Shown one piece after another: positions 35,566 to 44,400 of a DNA stretch of 64,000 nt; the first letter of the stretch is position 1, and each line of letters begins with the position of its first letter. Made by a program: the position numbers and the translations under genes. This stretch comes from Flammeovirga pacifica. Its GTDB lineage: Bacteria > Bacteroidota > Bacteroidia > Cytophagales > Flammeovirgaceae. Where the stretch lies: positions 759,756 to 823,755 of the forward strand of contig NZ_JRYR02000002.1 of NCBI RefSeq assembly GCF_000807855.2. Direction: 5' to 3'. A model generated the notes under the pieces. That model was given only the letters and a program-made list of their open reading frames with translations. It was not told where the DNA came from and made no database searches.

Positions 35566-35810
35566 GTACCGTTAGAGTTTGAAAGGTAGGTTGATAATTT
35601 TAGATTTAATTTAGTTTTTTGGTGTAATTTATAACCTCTGATAAGTAATAAATCAATGTTACTACAAATTTAGAAGTATTTATATAAGCGTATAAGTTAC
35701 ACAGGTATATTTTGATTAGATTGATATTTATTAAGATAATATGAATGTTATCAATACTAAAAATTACATTTAAATTATAGACTTTAATAAAAAACTATTT
35801 TTACTACACT

Positions 35811-36137
35811 ATGCATTGGATCATATTAATTATCGCAGGATTATTCGAAACGGCATTTGCCACTTGTTTAGGTAAAGCGAAAGAGACTACTGGAACAGAA
35901 ACCGTCTATTGGTATATTGGTTTTGGTGTTTGCTTAACCATAAGTATGCTACTTTTAATGAAAGCCACACAAGTACTACCCATTGGGACAGCTTATGCTG
36001 TTTGGACTGGTATAGGTGCCGTGGGTACGGTAATTATTGGTATTCTTGTCTTTCATGAACCTGCCACCTTTTGGAGGATATTTTTTCTATCCACTTTAAT
36101 TGCTTCTATTGCTGGGTTAAAGCTAGTCTCGAATTAA
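35811..36137 (+). CDS. Small multidrug resistance (SugE/Gdx-like) exporter
   Basis: 108-aa four-helix inner-membrane transporter of the SMR family. The first helix carries the essential Glu in AGLFETAFATCLGKAKE, and the signature LPIGTAYAVWTGIGAVGTVI is intact. The FETAFA form of helix 1 and the ending ASIAGLKLVSN are nearest to the SugE/Gdx branch, which exports guanidinium and small quaternary ammonium ions as an antiparallel dimer. It is a stand-alone gene: no paired SMR subunit and no guanidine riboswitch is evident upstream. Confidence 0.9.
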   Translation: MHWIILIIAGLFETAFATCLGKAKETTGTETVYWYIGFGVCLTISMLLLMKATQVLPIGTAYAVWTGIGAVGTVIIGILVFHEPATFWRIFFLSTLIASIAGLKLVSN

Positions 36138-36149
36138 TTGATATTTTTT

Positions 36150-36157
36150 TACTTTTG
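36150..36157 (+). promoter_or_regulatory. Candidate -7 element for the first Crp/Fnr gene
   Basis: TACTTTTG matches the TAnnTTTG element, giving a start near 36164 and a leader of about 40 bases before the ATG at 36204. No TTTG lies at the expected -33 distance. It overlaps an inverted repeat (about 36150-36180) that could also be the SMR-gene terminator. Confidence 0.35.
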
Positions 36158-36203
36158 AAGATTCGTTCTTCAAAAAAGTATCTTATTCACTTTCTTAAAT
36201 ACA

Positions 36204-36779
36204 ATGCAATCACTTAAAAAATCGTTATCTACTCTCATTCAACTAACTGATACTGAATTTCAATTTCTTGAAGACAAATTGGTCAGGCATCATTTCGCTA
36301 CAAAATCAATTATTGTGAACCAAGAAAAGGTAGTTAACCATATCTATTTTATAGAAAAAGGCTTATTACGAACGTATTATTTACAGGATAGTAAAGAAAT
36401 CAATACTTATTTTGCTTGTGAAAATCAATTCATTACTGTCTATTCTAGTTTTATTACCCAAACTCCTAGTATTGAATTTTTAGAAGCTATAGAGGATAGT
36501 ATAGTCTATTCAATTTCCTATAATACTATGAAGGAACTCTACGAATTTGATAGCAAATTTGAAAAGCTAGGGAGAATAATTGCTGAAAAAAATTACCTCT
36601 GTGTGATAGAAAGAACTCGAAAAATGCAGAGTTTAACGGCTAAACAAAAATATCTTGATTTTATTGAAAGTCATGATAAAAAAATTGTTACAAGTGTTCC
36701 ACAACATCAAATAGCTACCTATTTAGGAATAGCCCCTGAATCTTTAAGTAGGGTAAGAAAACAAATATCTCTTTCTTAA
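36204..36779 (+). CDS. Crp/Fnr-family transcription regulator
   Basis: 191-aa cyclic-nucleotide-binding-type regulator. The N-terminal cupin-like sensor domain spans about 1-115 (KSIIVNQEKVVNHIYFIEKG, NTYFACENQFITVYSSFITQ) and the C-terminal helix-turn-helix is short (SVPQHQIATYLGIAPESLSR, about 165-184). It lacks the cysteines of Fnr, so the ligand is unknown. Such proteins are common stand-alone regulators in Bacteroidota. It is 67 bases upstream of a secreted propeller gene in the same direction, which is the likeliest target. Confidence 0.86.
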   Translation: MQSLKKSLSTLIQLTDTEFQFLEDKLVRHHFATKSIIVNQEKVVNHIYFIEKGLLRTYYLQDSKEINTYFACENQFITVYSSFITQTPSIEFLEAIEDSIVYSISYNTMKELYEFDSKFEKLGRIIAEKNYLCVIERTRKMQSLTAKQKYLDFIESHDKKIVTSVPQHQIATYLGIAPESLSRVRKQISLS

Positions 36780-36846
36780 CAAAAGTCAATGCGAGACAAT
36801 TTAGTACTGACTTAATTTGTGCATCATTCATCTAAAACTTTAAAAA

Positions 36847-37947
36847 ATGATCACAAAAAAAGTAATTTATTCTGTATCTCTCGCATTTGTTTTATTTATT
36901 GGAAATTTCAGTTTTCAAGCATGTTCTATTCTTCCTTCTGCATGGACACCCCCTAAAAAACCAGAATTGGTAGGCAGTTATGAAGAAAACGACCTCCTCT
37001 CTTCTACTGAATGGATAGACTTAAAAGGATGGTACGGACCTGAAGATATTGCGGTAGATAAAGAAGGAAATATCTATTGTGGTGCCCATGTTTCTGCTTC
37101 CGATTTTTCTGATGGTCGAATTCTAAAAATTGACACTGCGGGAAATGTCGAAGAATTTTGCAATACAAATAATTGGGTAACAGGTTTGCAATTTGATAAA
37201 GAGGAAAATTTGATTGCTTGTATCCCCAATATTGGTTTGGCGAGTATAAATAATAAAGGGGAAATGACCGTTCTTACTGAAAAAGATGAAAAGGGAAACC
37301 CTTTTTTGATGCTTAATGATGTTGACATTGCCAAAGATGGGAATATCTATTTTTCAAATACTTCTTCAAACGTAAAATTTAGTAGAAAGCACGCTCGAAA
37401 GATAATCTTTGAAGTAAAACCAGAAGGTGGTTTATATAAATATAACCCCGACACAAAATCGGTAGAAACTTTAATTGATGGTGCTTACTTTGCTAACGGA
37501 GTAGCATTATCACAAAATGATGAGTTTGTCTTATTGGTTGAATTAACAAAGTATAGAATTATTAGATATTGGCTAAAAGGAGATAAACAAGGGACTACAG
37601 ATGTTTTTATTGATAATTTACCAGGACTACCTAACGGAGTAGCACGAAGAACTGATGGTAGTTTTTGGGTGGGCTTTACAACTAGAAGAGATGACACATT
37701 AGATAAATTTCAACCCAAACCATTTATGAAAAAACTCATCTACGCTACACCTATGTGGCTTCAACCAAAACAAGAATCTTTTGGTATGATCATGCATCTT
37801 GATCCTAAGGGAAAAGTAATAAAAACATACTATGAACCATCTGGAGAAATCGTTTCTGAAGCTAGTTCTGTTGAAGAACATAATGGTTATTTATATTTAG
37901 GAGGCGATTTAACCAATCATATAGGTAGATATAAATTGGTGGAATAA
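36847..37947 (+). CDS. SMP-30/strictosidine-synthase-like beta-propeller lipoprotein
   Basis: 366-aa exported protein with a lipobox (FSFQAC, about residue 26) and a six-bladed propeller of the SMP-30/gluconolactonase or strictosidine-synthase-like type. Marks: WYGPEDIAVDKEGNIYCGAH (about 62-81), NWVTGLQFDKEENLIACIPN, MLNDVDIAKDGNIYFSNTSS, YFANGVALSQNDEFVLLVEL and LPGLPNGVARRTDGSFWVGF. The Glu/Asn/Asp metal-site residues of lactonases appear in the matching positions. It probably hydrolyses a lactone or ester, with the substrate unknown. Its neighbour upstream is a Crp/Fnr gene and downstream a broken Rossmann gene. Confidence 0.82.
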   Translation: MITKKVIYSVSLAFVLFIGNFSFQACSILPSAWTPPKKPELVGSYEENDLLSSTEWIDLKGWYGPEDIAVDKEGNIYCGAHVSASDFSDGRILKIDTAGNVEEFCNTNNWVTGLQFDKEENLIACIPNIGLASINNKGEMTVLTEKDEKGNPFLMLNDVDIAKDGNIYFSNTSSNVKFSRKHARKIIFEVKPEGGLYKYNPDTKSVETLIDGAYFANGVALSQNDEFVLLVELTKYRIIRYWLKGDKQGTTDVFIDNLPGLPNGVARRTDGSFWVGFTTRRDDTLDKFQPKPFMKKLIYATPMWLQPKQESFGMIMHLDPKGKVIKTYYEPSGEIVSEASSVEEHNGYLYLGGDLTNHIGRYKLVE

Positions 37948-38028
37948 TAAATAAATAATGGAATTGAATTAAATTTTTAATCATATTGTAAATTGAAATA
38001 CAATCCATTTTAAATTTAGATACTTTCC

Positions 38029-38703
38029 ATGGAAGAAAATTATAGAGTCGTCTTTTTGGGGGCAACAGGTGCCGTTGGTACTCAAGCGTTAAAACAATTA
38101 TTCCAATTAAATAATGTAACTCGTATTTTATCTTTAGGAAGAAGACCTGTTGAATTAGAAAACACACCATCACATTTAGAACAGGTGAAAATCGATATAC
38201 ATCAGCCAGAATCATATAAAGAAGATATAAAAGATTGTGACATTGCCATTTGTACTTTAGGTGTTGGCGAGGCAACTAAAGTATCTAAAGAAGAATTTAT
38301 TGCTATTGATAAAACTGCTGTCGTCAATTTTGCTAAAAATTGTAGAGAAAAAGGGGTAAAACACTTTCATCTTTTAGCCTCCATAGGTATTGATAGTAAA
38401 TCTATGAATTACTATATGAGAGCTAAAGGAGAACTAGTAGATGAATTAGTAAAATTAAACTTTGATAGTGTCAGCGTTTATCAACCTTCTATGATAATGA
38501 CACCACAAAATAGATATGGAATAGTGTAAGGTTTCTTTTTAGTGGTCTGGCCAAAATTGGATTACATTTTTCATGGTGGCATGAGAAAATATAGAGGAAT
38601 TAAAGTGGATCTTCTGGGTAAATCTATAGCGAATAACCTTTCAAATACTAGAAAAGGATTGGAATATTTAACATACGATGATTTCTTAAGATTACAGCAA
38701 TAG
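38029..38703 (+). pseudogene. NAD(P)-binding Rossmann protein interrupted by an in-frame stop
   Basis: The frame opens at 38029 with a Rossmann loop (VVFLGATGAVGTQALKQLFQ) and continues with family blocks such as DIAICTLGVGEATKVSKEEF and FHLLASIGIDSKSMNYY (Tyr of the active-site region). At 38527-38529 a TAA stop interrupts the protein after residue 166 (NRYGIV), but the same frame goes on for 57 further codons with plausible family sequence (GFFLVVWPKLDYIFHGGMRK and YRGIKVDLLGKSIANNLSNT) to TAG at 38701-38703. A single CAA-to-TAA change would explain this. The full-length form would be about 224 residues, the normal size of this uncharacterised NAD(P)H-binding family. Either a recent nonsense mutation, a sequencing error, or a truncated protein of 166 residues. 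Confidence 0.75.
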
Positions 38704-38803
38704 AATTTCTAAAAAAAAATTAGACATATATAATTATGACATGAATATAGAATAAGTGAATTGATTGAAGTTGGTTTATCCTTCTTCTAAAATTAACTTA
38801 TTC

Positions 38804-38811
38804 TATTTTTG
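38804..38811 (+). promoter_or_regulatory. Candidate -7 element for the second Crp/Fnr gene
   Basis: TATTTTTG matches TAnnTTTG exactly; transcription would begin near 38818, leaving a leader of about 80 bases before the ATG at 38900. This placement is incompatible with the upstream TTG at 38765 as start and supports 38900. No convincing -33 element. Confidence 0.4.
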
Positions 38812-38899
38812 TCCGCTTTACGATAACATCATATATTTAAGGAACTATTCTACTCATCAACTTATAATATTTCTTTTTTTTTGCTCATCAAAAAACTAC

Positions 38900-39466
38900 A
38901 TGGACAAACTATTAATTGATAACATCCGAAAACATATCTCCATCTCTGATGACGAATTGGATCAATTATCTCCTTATTTCCAATCTACATCTGTCGATAA
39001 AAAAAAATTTCTTTTACAACAAGGTGACATTTGTCGATTTGAAGGCTTTGTATTGGATGGGTGTTTCAGAATATTTTCTTATGATCAAAAAGGAAATGAT
39101 AACACACTCTATTTTGCTGCAAAAGATTGGTGGTTAATGGATAATGATAGTTTTTTAAATCAACTCCCTTCAGAATTAAACATGCAAGCACTAGAAGATA
39201 GTACTGTATTGCTTATTAAGAGAGATGATAAAATGATGCTTTATGAAAAAATGCCCATTGTAGAAAAATTATTTAGAGTGATGTCTCAAAAAGCATTGGT
39301 AGCGTGGCAAAGAAGATTGATAAGAAACCATTGTGAAACTGCAAAAGAACGATATACTCATTTCATTCAGACTTACCCTGATATCGCTTCAAAAATAAAA
39401 GATAAACAATTAGCAAGTTATTTAGGAATACGCCATGAATTCTTGAGTAAAATCAAAAAACAATAA
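38900..39466 (+). CDS. Crp/Fnr-family transcription regulator
   Basis: 188-aa regulator of the same family as the gene at 36204. I used the ATG at 38900 (MDKLLIDNIRKHISISDDEL), since the longer frame starts at a TTG before the likely promoter and adds residues unlike the family. The sensor domain includes KKKFLLQQGDICRFEGFVLD and the ADENDS-like LYFAAKDWWLMDNDSFLNQL; the helix-turn-helix near the C-terminus is KDKQLASYLGIRHEFLSKIK. The next three genes (GlcG-like, propeller-Dabb, SDR) run in the same direction behind it and a 14-bp palindrome lies between, so it likely regulates them. Confidence 0.85.
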   Translation: MDKLLIDNIRKHISISDDELDQLSPYFQSTSVDKKKFLLQQGDICRFEGFVLDGCFRIFSYDQKGNDNTLYFAAKDWWLMDNDSFLNQLPSELNMQALEDSTVLLIKRDDKMMLYEKMPIVEKLFRVMSQKALVAWQRRLIRNHCETAKERYTHFIQTYPDIASKIKDKQLASYLGIRHEFLSKIKKQ

Positions 39467-39481
39467 TCTTTTTTTAAAGAA

Positions 39482-39495
39482 TTGAACAAGTTCAA
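39482..39495 (+). promoter_or_regulatory. 14-bp palindrome TTGAACAAGTTCAA, possible Crp/Fnr operator
   Basis: TTGAAC-AA-GTTCAA lies in the 86-base gap between the Crp/Fnr gene and the GlcG-like operon, about 60 bases before the ATG at 39553. It resembles the two-fold TTGAT/ATCAA architecture of Crp/Fnr sites. A TTACTTTG (one base off the -7 consensus) lies between it and the ATG. Confidence 0.42.
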
Positions 39496-39552
39496 CTTTT
39501 TATTCCTTTTGCTTTATCAATTTTGCAGCTAATTACTTAATTACTTTGTAAA

Positions 39553-40032
39553 ATGTATAAAGCATTATTTTTTATTCTGATTTCTATTCTCTCACTTTCG
39601 ACCTCTTTGTATGCCCAAAATGCATATGATATTACTGATGAGGAAGCACTGAAAATTATCCTAGCCGCCAAAAAAGAAGCGGAAGCCACAGATGTATTGG
39701 TTAACATAGCTGTTACAGATGCTGGTGCACATCTTAAAGCGTTCATACGAATGGATGAATCGTATTTAGGTAGTATTGATGTTGCCATCAAAAAAGCAAA
39801 AACTGCTCGTTATTTTAATATTGACACAGGTACACTTGGAGAATTAACACAACCGGGTGGAATCATTTACAATATAGAATTATCCAACGGTGGTTTAGTG
39901 TCATTTCCCGGAGGTATGCCGATCCGTAATAAAGATAACGTCATTATTGGGGCAATTGGAGTAAGTGGTGGAAGTATCGAACAAGACAGAGCCATTGCAT
40001 TAGCAGGAATTAAAGCTATATTAAAAAAATAA
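39553..40032 (+). CDS. GlcG/HbpS-like protein, secreted
   Basis: 159-aa protein with a signal peptide (about 1-22, TSLYAQ) and a DUF336 (GlcG/HbpS) domain. Marks: DEEALKIILAAKKEAEATDV, AVTDAGAHLKAFIRMDESYL, IAIKKAKTARYFNIDT-like helix and the closing GGMPIRNKDNVIIGAIGVSGG. Relatives bind haem or act beside glycolate and other oxidoreductases; function in most species is unknown. Its stop is six bases before the next ATG, so it begins a three-gene operon with the propeller-Dabb gene and an SDR. Confidence 0.85.
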   Translation: MYKALFFILISILSLSTSLYAQNAYDITDEEALKIILAAKKEAEATDVLVNIAVTDAGAHLKAFIRMDESYLGSIDVAIKKAKTARYFNIDTGTLGELTQPGGIIYNIELSNGGLVSFPGGMPIRNKDNVIIGAIGVSGGSIEQDRAIALAGIKAILKK

Positions 40033-40038
40033 AATATC

Positions 40039-41583
40039 ATGACACTAACAAACAAATTCACACTACTCTTACTTCTACTTTTGACGGGGCAAACGTCTTT
40101 TACTTTTTCGCAACAGAAAGAAAATTTAGTAATTAATAGACAAGATATTAAAGATATTTCTGCCAAGAATACAGTGACAGTAACCCACTACGAGAAAGAT
40201 GGGAAAAATTATGTTTATGTAGGAGGTTTCGGTAATATAGATGTATTTAGTTTATCAGAAAACGGACAGTTAACTCCCGTAAGTAACCATGAATTATACA
40301 AACAAAAAGGACCTGCTAGAGGAATGGTTGCTACCAACGTATTGGGTAATGACTTTCTATTTGTAGCCAATAAGTATGGAAATGTGATTGAAACATTTCA
40401 AATTCAAAAAAATGGTTCTATTGAAAGAGTGGCATTAACTGAAGATACCGAAGATACTTATCTTGGGGTGGCTATCACTTTACAAGTGGTGAAGATGAAA
40501 AATAAATCATACTTGTTTATTGGTGGTTTAGAAGAAACTCCTGGTCTAAGCTGTTTTGCAATAAATAAAGACGGTAGCTTATCACATGTTCAATCGATGA
40601 AAGATGATGAAAAAATTCATACGGATGGAATCATTGGAATGTCTACTCATAAAATAAACGGAAAAACATATTTATATACAGGAGGTTTTCAAGACAATGG
40701 CATAAGTAGTTTTAGAGTATATGATAATGGTTCTTTCAAGAATATCAATAATATAAGTGATAATAAGACCGACCGATATTTAACCGGAACATACCCTGTG
40801 TGTAGTGTGCAACTTGGTGAAGATCATTTTGTGGTGGTAGGTCATCGTCATCATAAATATTATAAACGTAAAGGCTTTATTAAAAACACAGATTTCACCT
40901 ATCATGGTGATGCACTAACTGTTTTTAAAATAGACAATAAAGGGCGTTTACATCAACATTCCGTTTTAAAAGATTCTGATTATACACGACTAAAAGGACA
41001 AACAAGAATTGAGTTAGTCTCACAAACCGATAATGAAGCTGTCTTAGCAATAGGAACAAGAGACGATAGCAGTATACAACTTTGTACACTCAACAAAGAA
41101 GGTACTTTACAGCCAATTCATTATTTAGAAACTGGTTTTTCAATTTATTATGGATTGGATGCACTACAAATAAATAATGTTCCTTTTTTAGTCGCTGGAT
41201 CATTTCGATTTGATTTAGGCAAAGTGATTAGTTACAAAGTGGAGAAAGGTTCTGATCACAAAAATAAAAATTTAAAACACGTTGTTAGCCTTAAGTACAA
41301 GGCATCGGCAACAAAAGAAGAAATTGATAACGCATTAAAAACATTTGAAGATCTAAAAGATAAAATACCAGAAATTACTGCATTAGAATGGGGTGAAAAT
41401 GATAGCATGGAAGGACACAGTAAAGGGTTTACCTATTGTTTCACACTTACATTCAATAATGCTTCTGCAAGAGAAAAATATTTATTCCACCCTGCCCATC
41501 TAGATTTAGTAAAAACAATTGGACCTATTATAGAAGATGTGTTTGTGATGGATTACTGGACAGAAAAACAAAATAAATTATAG
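40039..41583 (+). CDS. Secreted beta-propeller protein fused to a Dabb domain
   Basis: 514-aa exported protein. A signal peptide (about 1-25, SFTFSQQ) is followed by repeated blades (YVYVGGFGNIDVFSLSENGQ, YLFIGGLEETPGLSCFAINK, YLYTGGFQDNGISSFRVYDN) of a lactonase-like seven-bladed propeller to about residue 410. The C-terminal 95 residues form a stress-responsive alpha/beta-barrel (Dabb) domain: HVVSLKYKASATKEEIDNAL, CFTLTFNNASAREKYLFHPA and LDLVKTIGPIIEDVFVMDYW. Dabb dimers usually act in small-molecule catalysis or stress responses. The combination with a propeller is not one I recognise from a characterised protein. It sits between a GlcG-like gene and an SDR in a tight operon. Confidence 0.8.
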   Translation: MTLTNKFTLLLLLLLTGQTSFTFSQQKENLVINRQDIKDISAKNTVTVTHYEKDGKNYVYVGGFGNIDVFSLSENGQLTPVSNHELYKQKGPARGMVATNVLGNDFLFVANKYGNVIETFQIQKNGSIERVALTEDTEDTYLGVAITLQVVKMKNKSYLFIGGLEETPGLSCFAINKDGSLSHVQSMKDDEKIHTDGIIGMSTHKINGKTYLYTGGFQDNGISSFRVYDNGSFKNINNISDNKTDRYLTGTYPVCSVQLGEDHFVVVGHRHHKYYKRKGFIKNTDFTYHGDALTVFKIDNKGRLHQHSVLKDSDYTRLKGQTRIELVSQTDNEAVLAIGTRDDSSIQLCTLNKEGTLQPIHYLETGFSIYYGLDALQINNVPFLVAGSFRFDLGKVISYKVEKGSDHKNKNLKHVVSLKYKASATKEEIDNALKTFEDLKDKIPEITALEWGENDSMEGHSKGFTYCFTLTFNNASAREKYLFHPAHLDLVKTIGPIIEDVFVMDYWTEKQNKL

Positions 41584-41586
41584 AGA

Positions 41587-42306
41587 ATGAGTATAAAAAA
41601 TAAAAAAGCCATCATTACTGGCGGTAGTAAAGGTTTAGGTAAAGCTACAGCGATTGCATTTGCTAAAGAAGGTATTGATGTTGGCATTACAGGCAGATCT
41701 GAAGAACCATTGAAGCAAGTAGTCGAAGAATTAAGAAAATTAGGTGTAAACGCCTACTATGCCGTTTTTGATGTTGGTGTTTACGAAGAAGTACAAAAAG
41801 GTATAAAAAGTTTGATCAATGATCTTGGAACTGTAGATATATTGGTCAATAATGCTGGTATTGCTGGTGTTGGCTCTTTTGAAGAAATGGAAGTGAGTGA
41901 GTGGAGCCAAATTATCCAAGTAAATGTCATGGGCATGTATTATGTAACAAAAGAAGTACTCCCTCATTTAATTGAAAAAAATGAAGGTGATATTTTTAAT
42001 GTTGCTTCCACTGCTGGATTAAATGGCAACCCTAACTTATCCGCATATTCAGCCTCTAAGTTTGCTGTTATTGGACTTTCAGAATCGTTAATGAAAGAAG
42101 TTAGGAAAAATAATATTCGAGTAGTTACCCTTACTCCTAGTACAATAGAAACAGAAATGACTATTGGATTAGGTATAGCAAAAGAAGGATCATACGACCA
42201 TGTATTACAAGCAGAAGATTTTGCAGAATTAATTATATCAGGATTAAAATTACCAAGAAGAGCATTTCTTAAGAGTGCCGCTTTATGGTCAACAAATCCA
42301 ATGTAA
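41587..42306 (+). CDS. Short-chain dehydrogenase/reductase
   Basis: 239-aa classical SDR with the cofactor loop TGGSKGLGKATAIAFAKEG (about 10-28), the NNAG motif (ILVNNAGIAGVGSF), the catalytic Ser in NVASTAGLNGN and the YxxxK pair in YSASKFAVIGLSESL. The length is normal. 3-Oxoacyl-ACP reductase-like enzymes look alike, so the substrate is undetermined. It starts three bases after the Dabb-gene stop and is the last gene of that operon; a terminator follows. Confidence 0.88.
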   Translation: MSIKNKKAIITGGSKGLGKATAIAFAKEGIDVGITGRSEEPLKQVVEELRKLGVNAYYAVFDVGVYEEVQKGIKSLINDLGTVDILVNNAGIAGVGSFEEMEVSEWSQIIQVNVMGMYYVTKEVLPHLIEKNEGDIFNVASTAGLNGNPNLSAYSASKFAVIGLSESLMKEVRKNNIRVVTLTPSTIETEMTIGLGIAKEGSYDHVLQAEDFAELIISGLKLPRRAFLKSAALWSTNPM

Positions 42307-42351
42307 GATAAATTACCTCACATTATCGATTAATAACTTTGAGTTTTACCC

Positions 42352-42398
42352 AAAAAGCGGTCTTAATAATGTGTCTACATTATGAGGCCGCCATTTTT
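42352..42398. terminator. Bidirectional terminator between convergent genes
   Basis: AAAAAGCGG...ATAATG and CATTAT...CCGCC...TTTTT pair with a few bulges between the convergent SDR (plus) and response regulator (minus) genes. The A and T runs on either side suit both directions. Confidence 0.62.
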
Positions 42399-42798
42399 AA
42401 TATTTCGCCAAAATGGAATTGATTTTATCTTTATCAAGAACTTTATTTTCAAACCCGTCCACACAATGATAAGATTCCAATTTCACCATATCTAAAGGAT
42501 TTTCTGAAGTAGAAAGAACTACTATTTTTGTATCCTTTAATTTTTGATCTAAGCCATTTCTTAAAAAACTATCCAAAAAGTCCCAACCATTCACTCTAGG
42601 CATATTAATGTCTAGTAGAATAATATTAGGTACTTTCAGTTTATCCAAAGGTTCTAATAAATACTGAATTGCTTTTTCAGCTTCATCAAAAATTAAAAGA
42701 TGATCTACAACATCCATCATTTTAAATATCTCTTTGTGGTATATATTCGTAGCTTCATCATCATCAATACACATGATACAATCTATTTTCTTATTCAT
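42397..42798 (-). CDS. Single-domain response regulator
   Basis: 133-aa receiver-only protein. The acidic pair IDDDEATN (residues 11-18), the phospho-acceptor Asp63 in LLDINMPRVNGWDFL, the Thr/Ser switch position in VVLSTSENPLD and the conserved Lys region are present. There is no output domain, so it must act by binding a partner or in a phosphorelay. Its start overlaps the stop of the kinase gene by four bases (ATGA at 42795-42798), so the kinase is its partner. The Rcp1-like layout fits regulators of light or oxygen sensor kinases. Confidence 0.9.
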   Translation of the reverse strand: MNKKIDCIMCIDDDEATNIYHKEIFKMMDVVDHLLIFDEAEKAIQYLLEPLDKLKVPNIILLDINMPRVNGWDFLDSFLRNGLDQKLKDTKIVVLSTSENPLDMVKLESYHCVDGFENKVLDKDKINSILAKY

Positions 42799-43943
42799 TC
42801 TAAATTATCACTTAAAGTAAAAAAAAACTTTGTTCCATAAGGGGAATTCTTTTCAACCCAAATTTGACCCTCATGCAAATCGATTATTTTTTTACATATG
42901 GATAACCCTATACCCGCCCCTTCATATTCATTTTTCTTGTGTAATCTTTGAAAAACATGGAATATTCTTTCAAAATATTCTTCACTAATACCAATTCCAT
43001 TATCGATTATTTCAAACTCCCATTTTCCTTCTTTTTCTTTTCCATTTATCTCAATAAAAGGTTGATAATCAGGTCTTTTGTATTTTATTGAATTACTTAT
43101 CAAGTTCTGAAACAAAAGACGTAATTCTGATGCATATACATTCATAGTAGGTAGGTCACTGACGGTAATCTTCGCATTTTCTTGCATTATAGATCCCGCT
43201 AAATCACTTAATACTCCTTCTACTAAAGTTTTTAAATTGGTAGTTTTCAATTCCGTTGTTCGACCGACAACATTAAAGTCTAAAATCCCTTTCAATAGGA
43301 TTTTCATTCTTCCTGTAGCTTTTGAAATATAATTTAAATACTTATTTATTTTTTCACTATTGTCAATCCTTTTAAATTCTTCATTTAAAAGCATGGAGAA
43401 ACTTTGAATTGTGTTCAGTGGTTCTTGTAAATCATGAGATGTTACATAACCTAATTGCTCTAATTCATAATTTTTTTGAGCAATTTTCTCCATCGAATCT
43501 TCCAATTTTTTTGCATAATTTCTACTCTCAGTAATGTCGTGAACACTACCAATTAACATAGTACAATTATCGTCTTCACCAAAAACGGGAGCAATACGTA
43601 CTTCTCCTACTTTTGTACCTGTAGGATAAGGTGTAACTTCTTCCCAACTCACACTAGTTTTTGTAGTAATTGCTTGTTGATAGTAATCTAACACTGAGGA
43701 AAGAGAAGGCTCTGGAATTACTTCTTTCACATTTTTACCAATCACTTGATCTTTCAATAGACCTGTGGCATTTAGAAAACTCTGATTTACAGAGCTGAAT
43801 ATATAATCACCTGATGAATTTACTTTCAAAGCAAAAATTACATCCCCAACTGTATCATAAATCAGTGACAGGATCTTATCTTTTTCTTTTAAAATTTGAT
43901 TATAGGATTCATCACTTATCCCGTTATTATTACTAGAAGACAT
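42795..43943 (-). CDS. PAS-domain sensor histidine kinase
   Basis: 382-aa cytoplasmic histidine kinase. An N-terminal PAS domain (about 20-140; FLNATGLLKDQVIGKNVKEV, PVFGEDDNCTMLIGSVHDIT) is followed by a coiled linker, the dimerisation helix with phospho-acceptor His170 in GYVTSHDLQEPLNTIQSFSM, and the HATPase domain with NLISNSIKYKRPD (N box), IDNGIGISEEYFERIFHVFQ (G1) and GAGIGLSICKKIIDLHEGQI (G2). No transmembrane helices, so the signal is intracellular. It transmits to the adjacent receiver through the four-base overlap. A 457-base gap lies upstream. Confidence 0.92.
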   Translation of the reverse strand: MSSSNNNGISDESYNQILKEKDKILSLIYDTVGDVIFALKVNSSGDYIFSSVNQSFLNATGLLKDQVIGKNVKEVIPEPSLSSVLDYYQQAITTKTSVSWEEVTPYPTGTKVGEVRIAPVFGEDDNCTMLIGSVHDITESRNYAKKLEDSMEKIAQKNYELEQLGYVTSHDLQEPLNTIQSFSMLLNEEFKRIDNSEKINKYLNYISKATGRMKILLKGILDFNVVGRTTELKTTNLKTLVEGVLSDLAGSIMQENAKITVSDLPTMNVYASELRLLFQNLISNSIKYKRPDYQPFIEINGKEKEGKWEFEIIDNGIGISEEYFERIFHVFQRLHKKNEYEGAGIGLSICKKIIDLHEGQIWVEKNSPYGTKFFFTLSDNLE

Positions 43944-44400
43944 ATGTTTATATAGAAAGTTGAAATGGAAAATTGAATTCGTGTAGAGTTAAAAAGGACT
44001 TTAGACACGAGTGTTTTAAGGTGAATGATAATTATTAATAATTTACAACTTCAAGAAGTCAAATCAAAAAGAAATAGCACTACATAAGGAAAAAAAAATC
44101 TAGTATTAATTGTCTAACCGACAATTAATTAGAATACTTATATATCTTGATGATATAATTAAAATTCGAGTACTCTTTTTGTTTTAGTAATAACGTTATC
44201 ATATGTAGCAAAAGTAAGACTTACCATCAACTCTTTTATTTACCGAACAATTACAGCAGATCTACTCAAATAATAGCTCAAGAGCTATAGAATATTTTTT
44301 ATCTCAATTTTTATTGTCAAATCTAACTGATTACATATTATAAAATAATTGATCTAATATGAATTATCGCCATGCAAACACCTGAGATAATTTAGACTTC
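43944..44400. other. Gene-free gap with a 9-bp inverted repeat
   Basis: This AT-rich stretch has no frame with coding character. At 44106-44128 TTAATTGTC and GACAATTAA pair perfectly around TAACC, flanked by AGTATT/AATACT in a looser extension. The site lies about 160 bases upstream of the kinase start on the minus strand and could be an operator. Nothing else can be supported. Confidence 0.4.

Noticed and set aside
35566-35810. Guanidine riboswitch upstream of the SugE-like gene
   Set aside because: I could not find the conserved ACGR-type loops of any guanidine riboswitch class in this AT-rich gap.
38765-38899. Longer form of the second Crp/Fnr gene starting at TTG
   Set aside because: It begins before the likely -7 element and adds 45 residues unlike other Crp/Fnr proteins; the ATG at 38900 is used instead.
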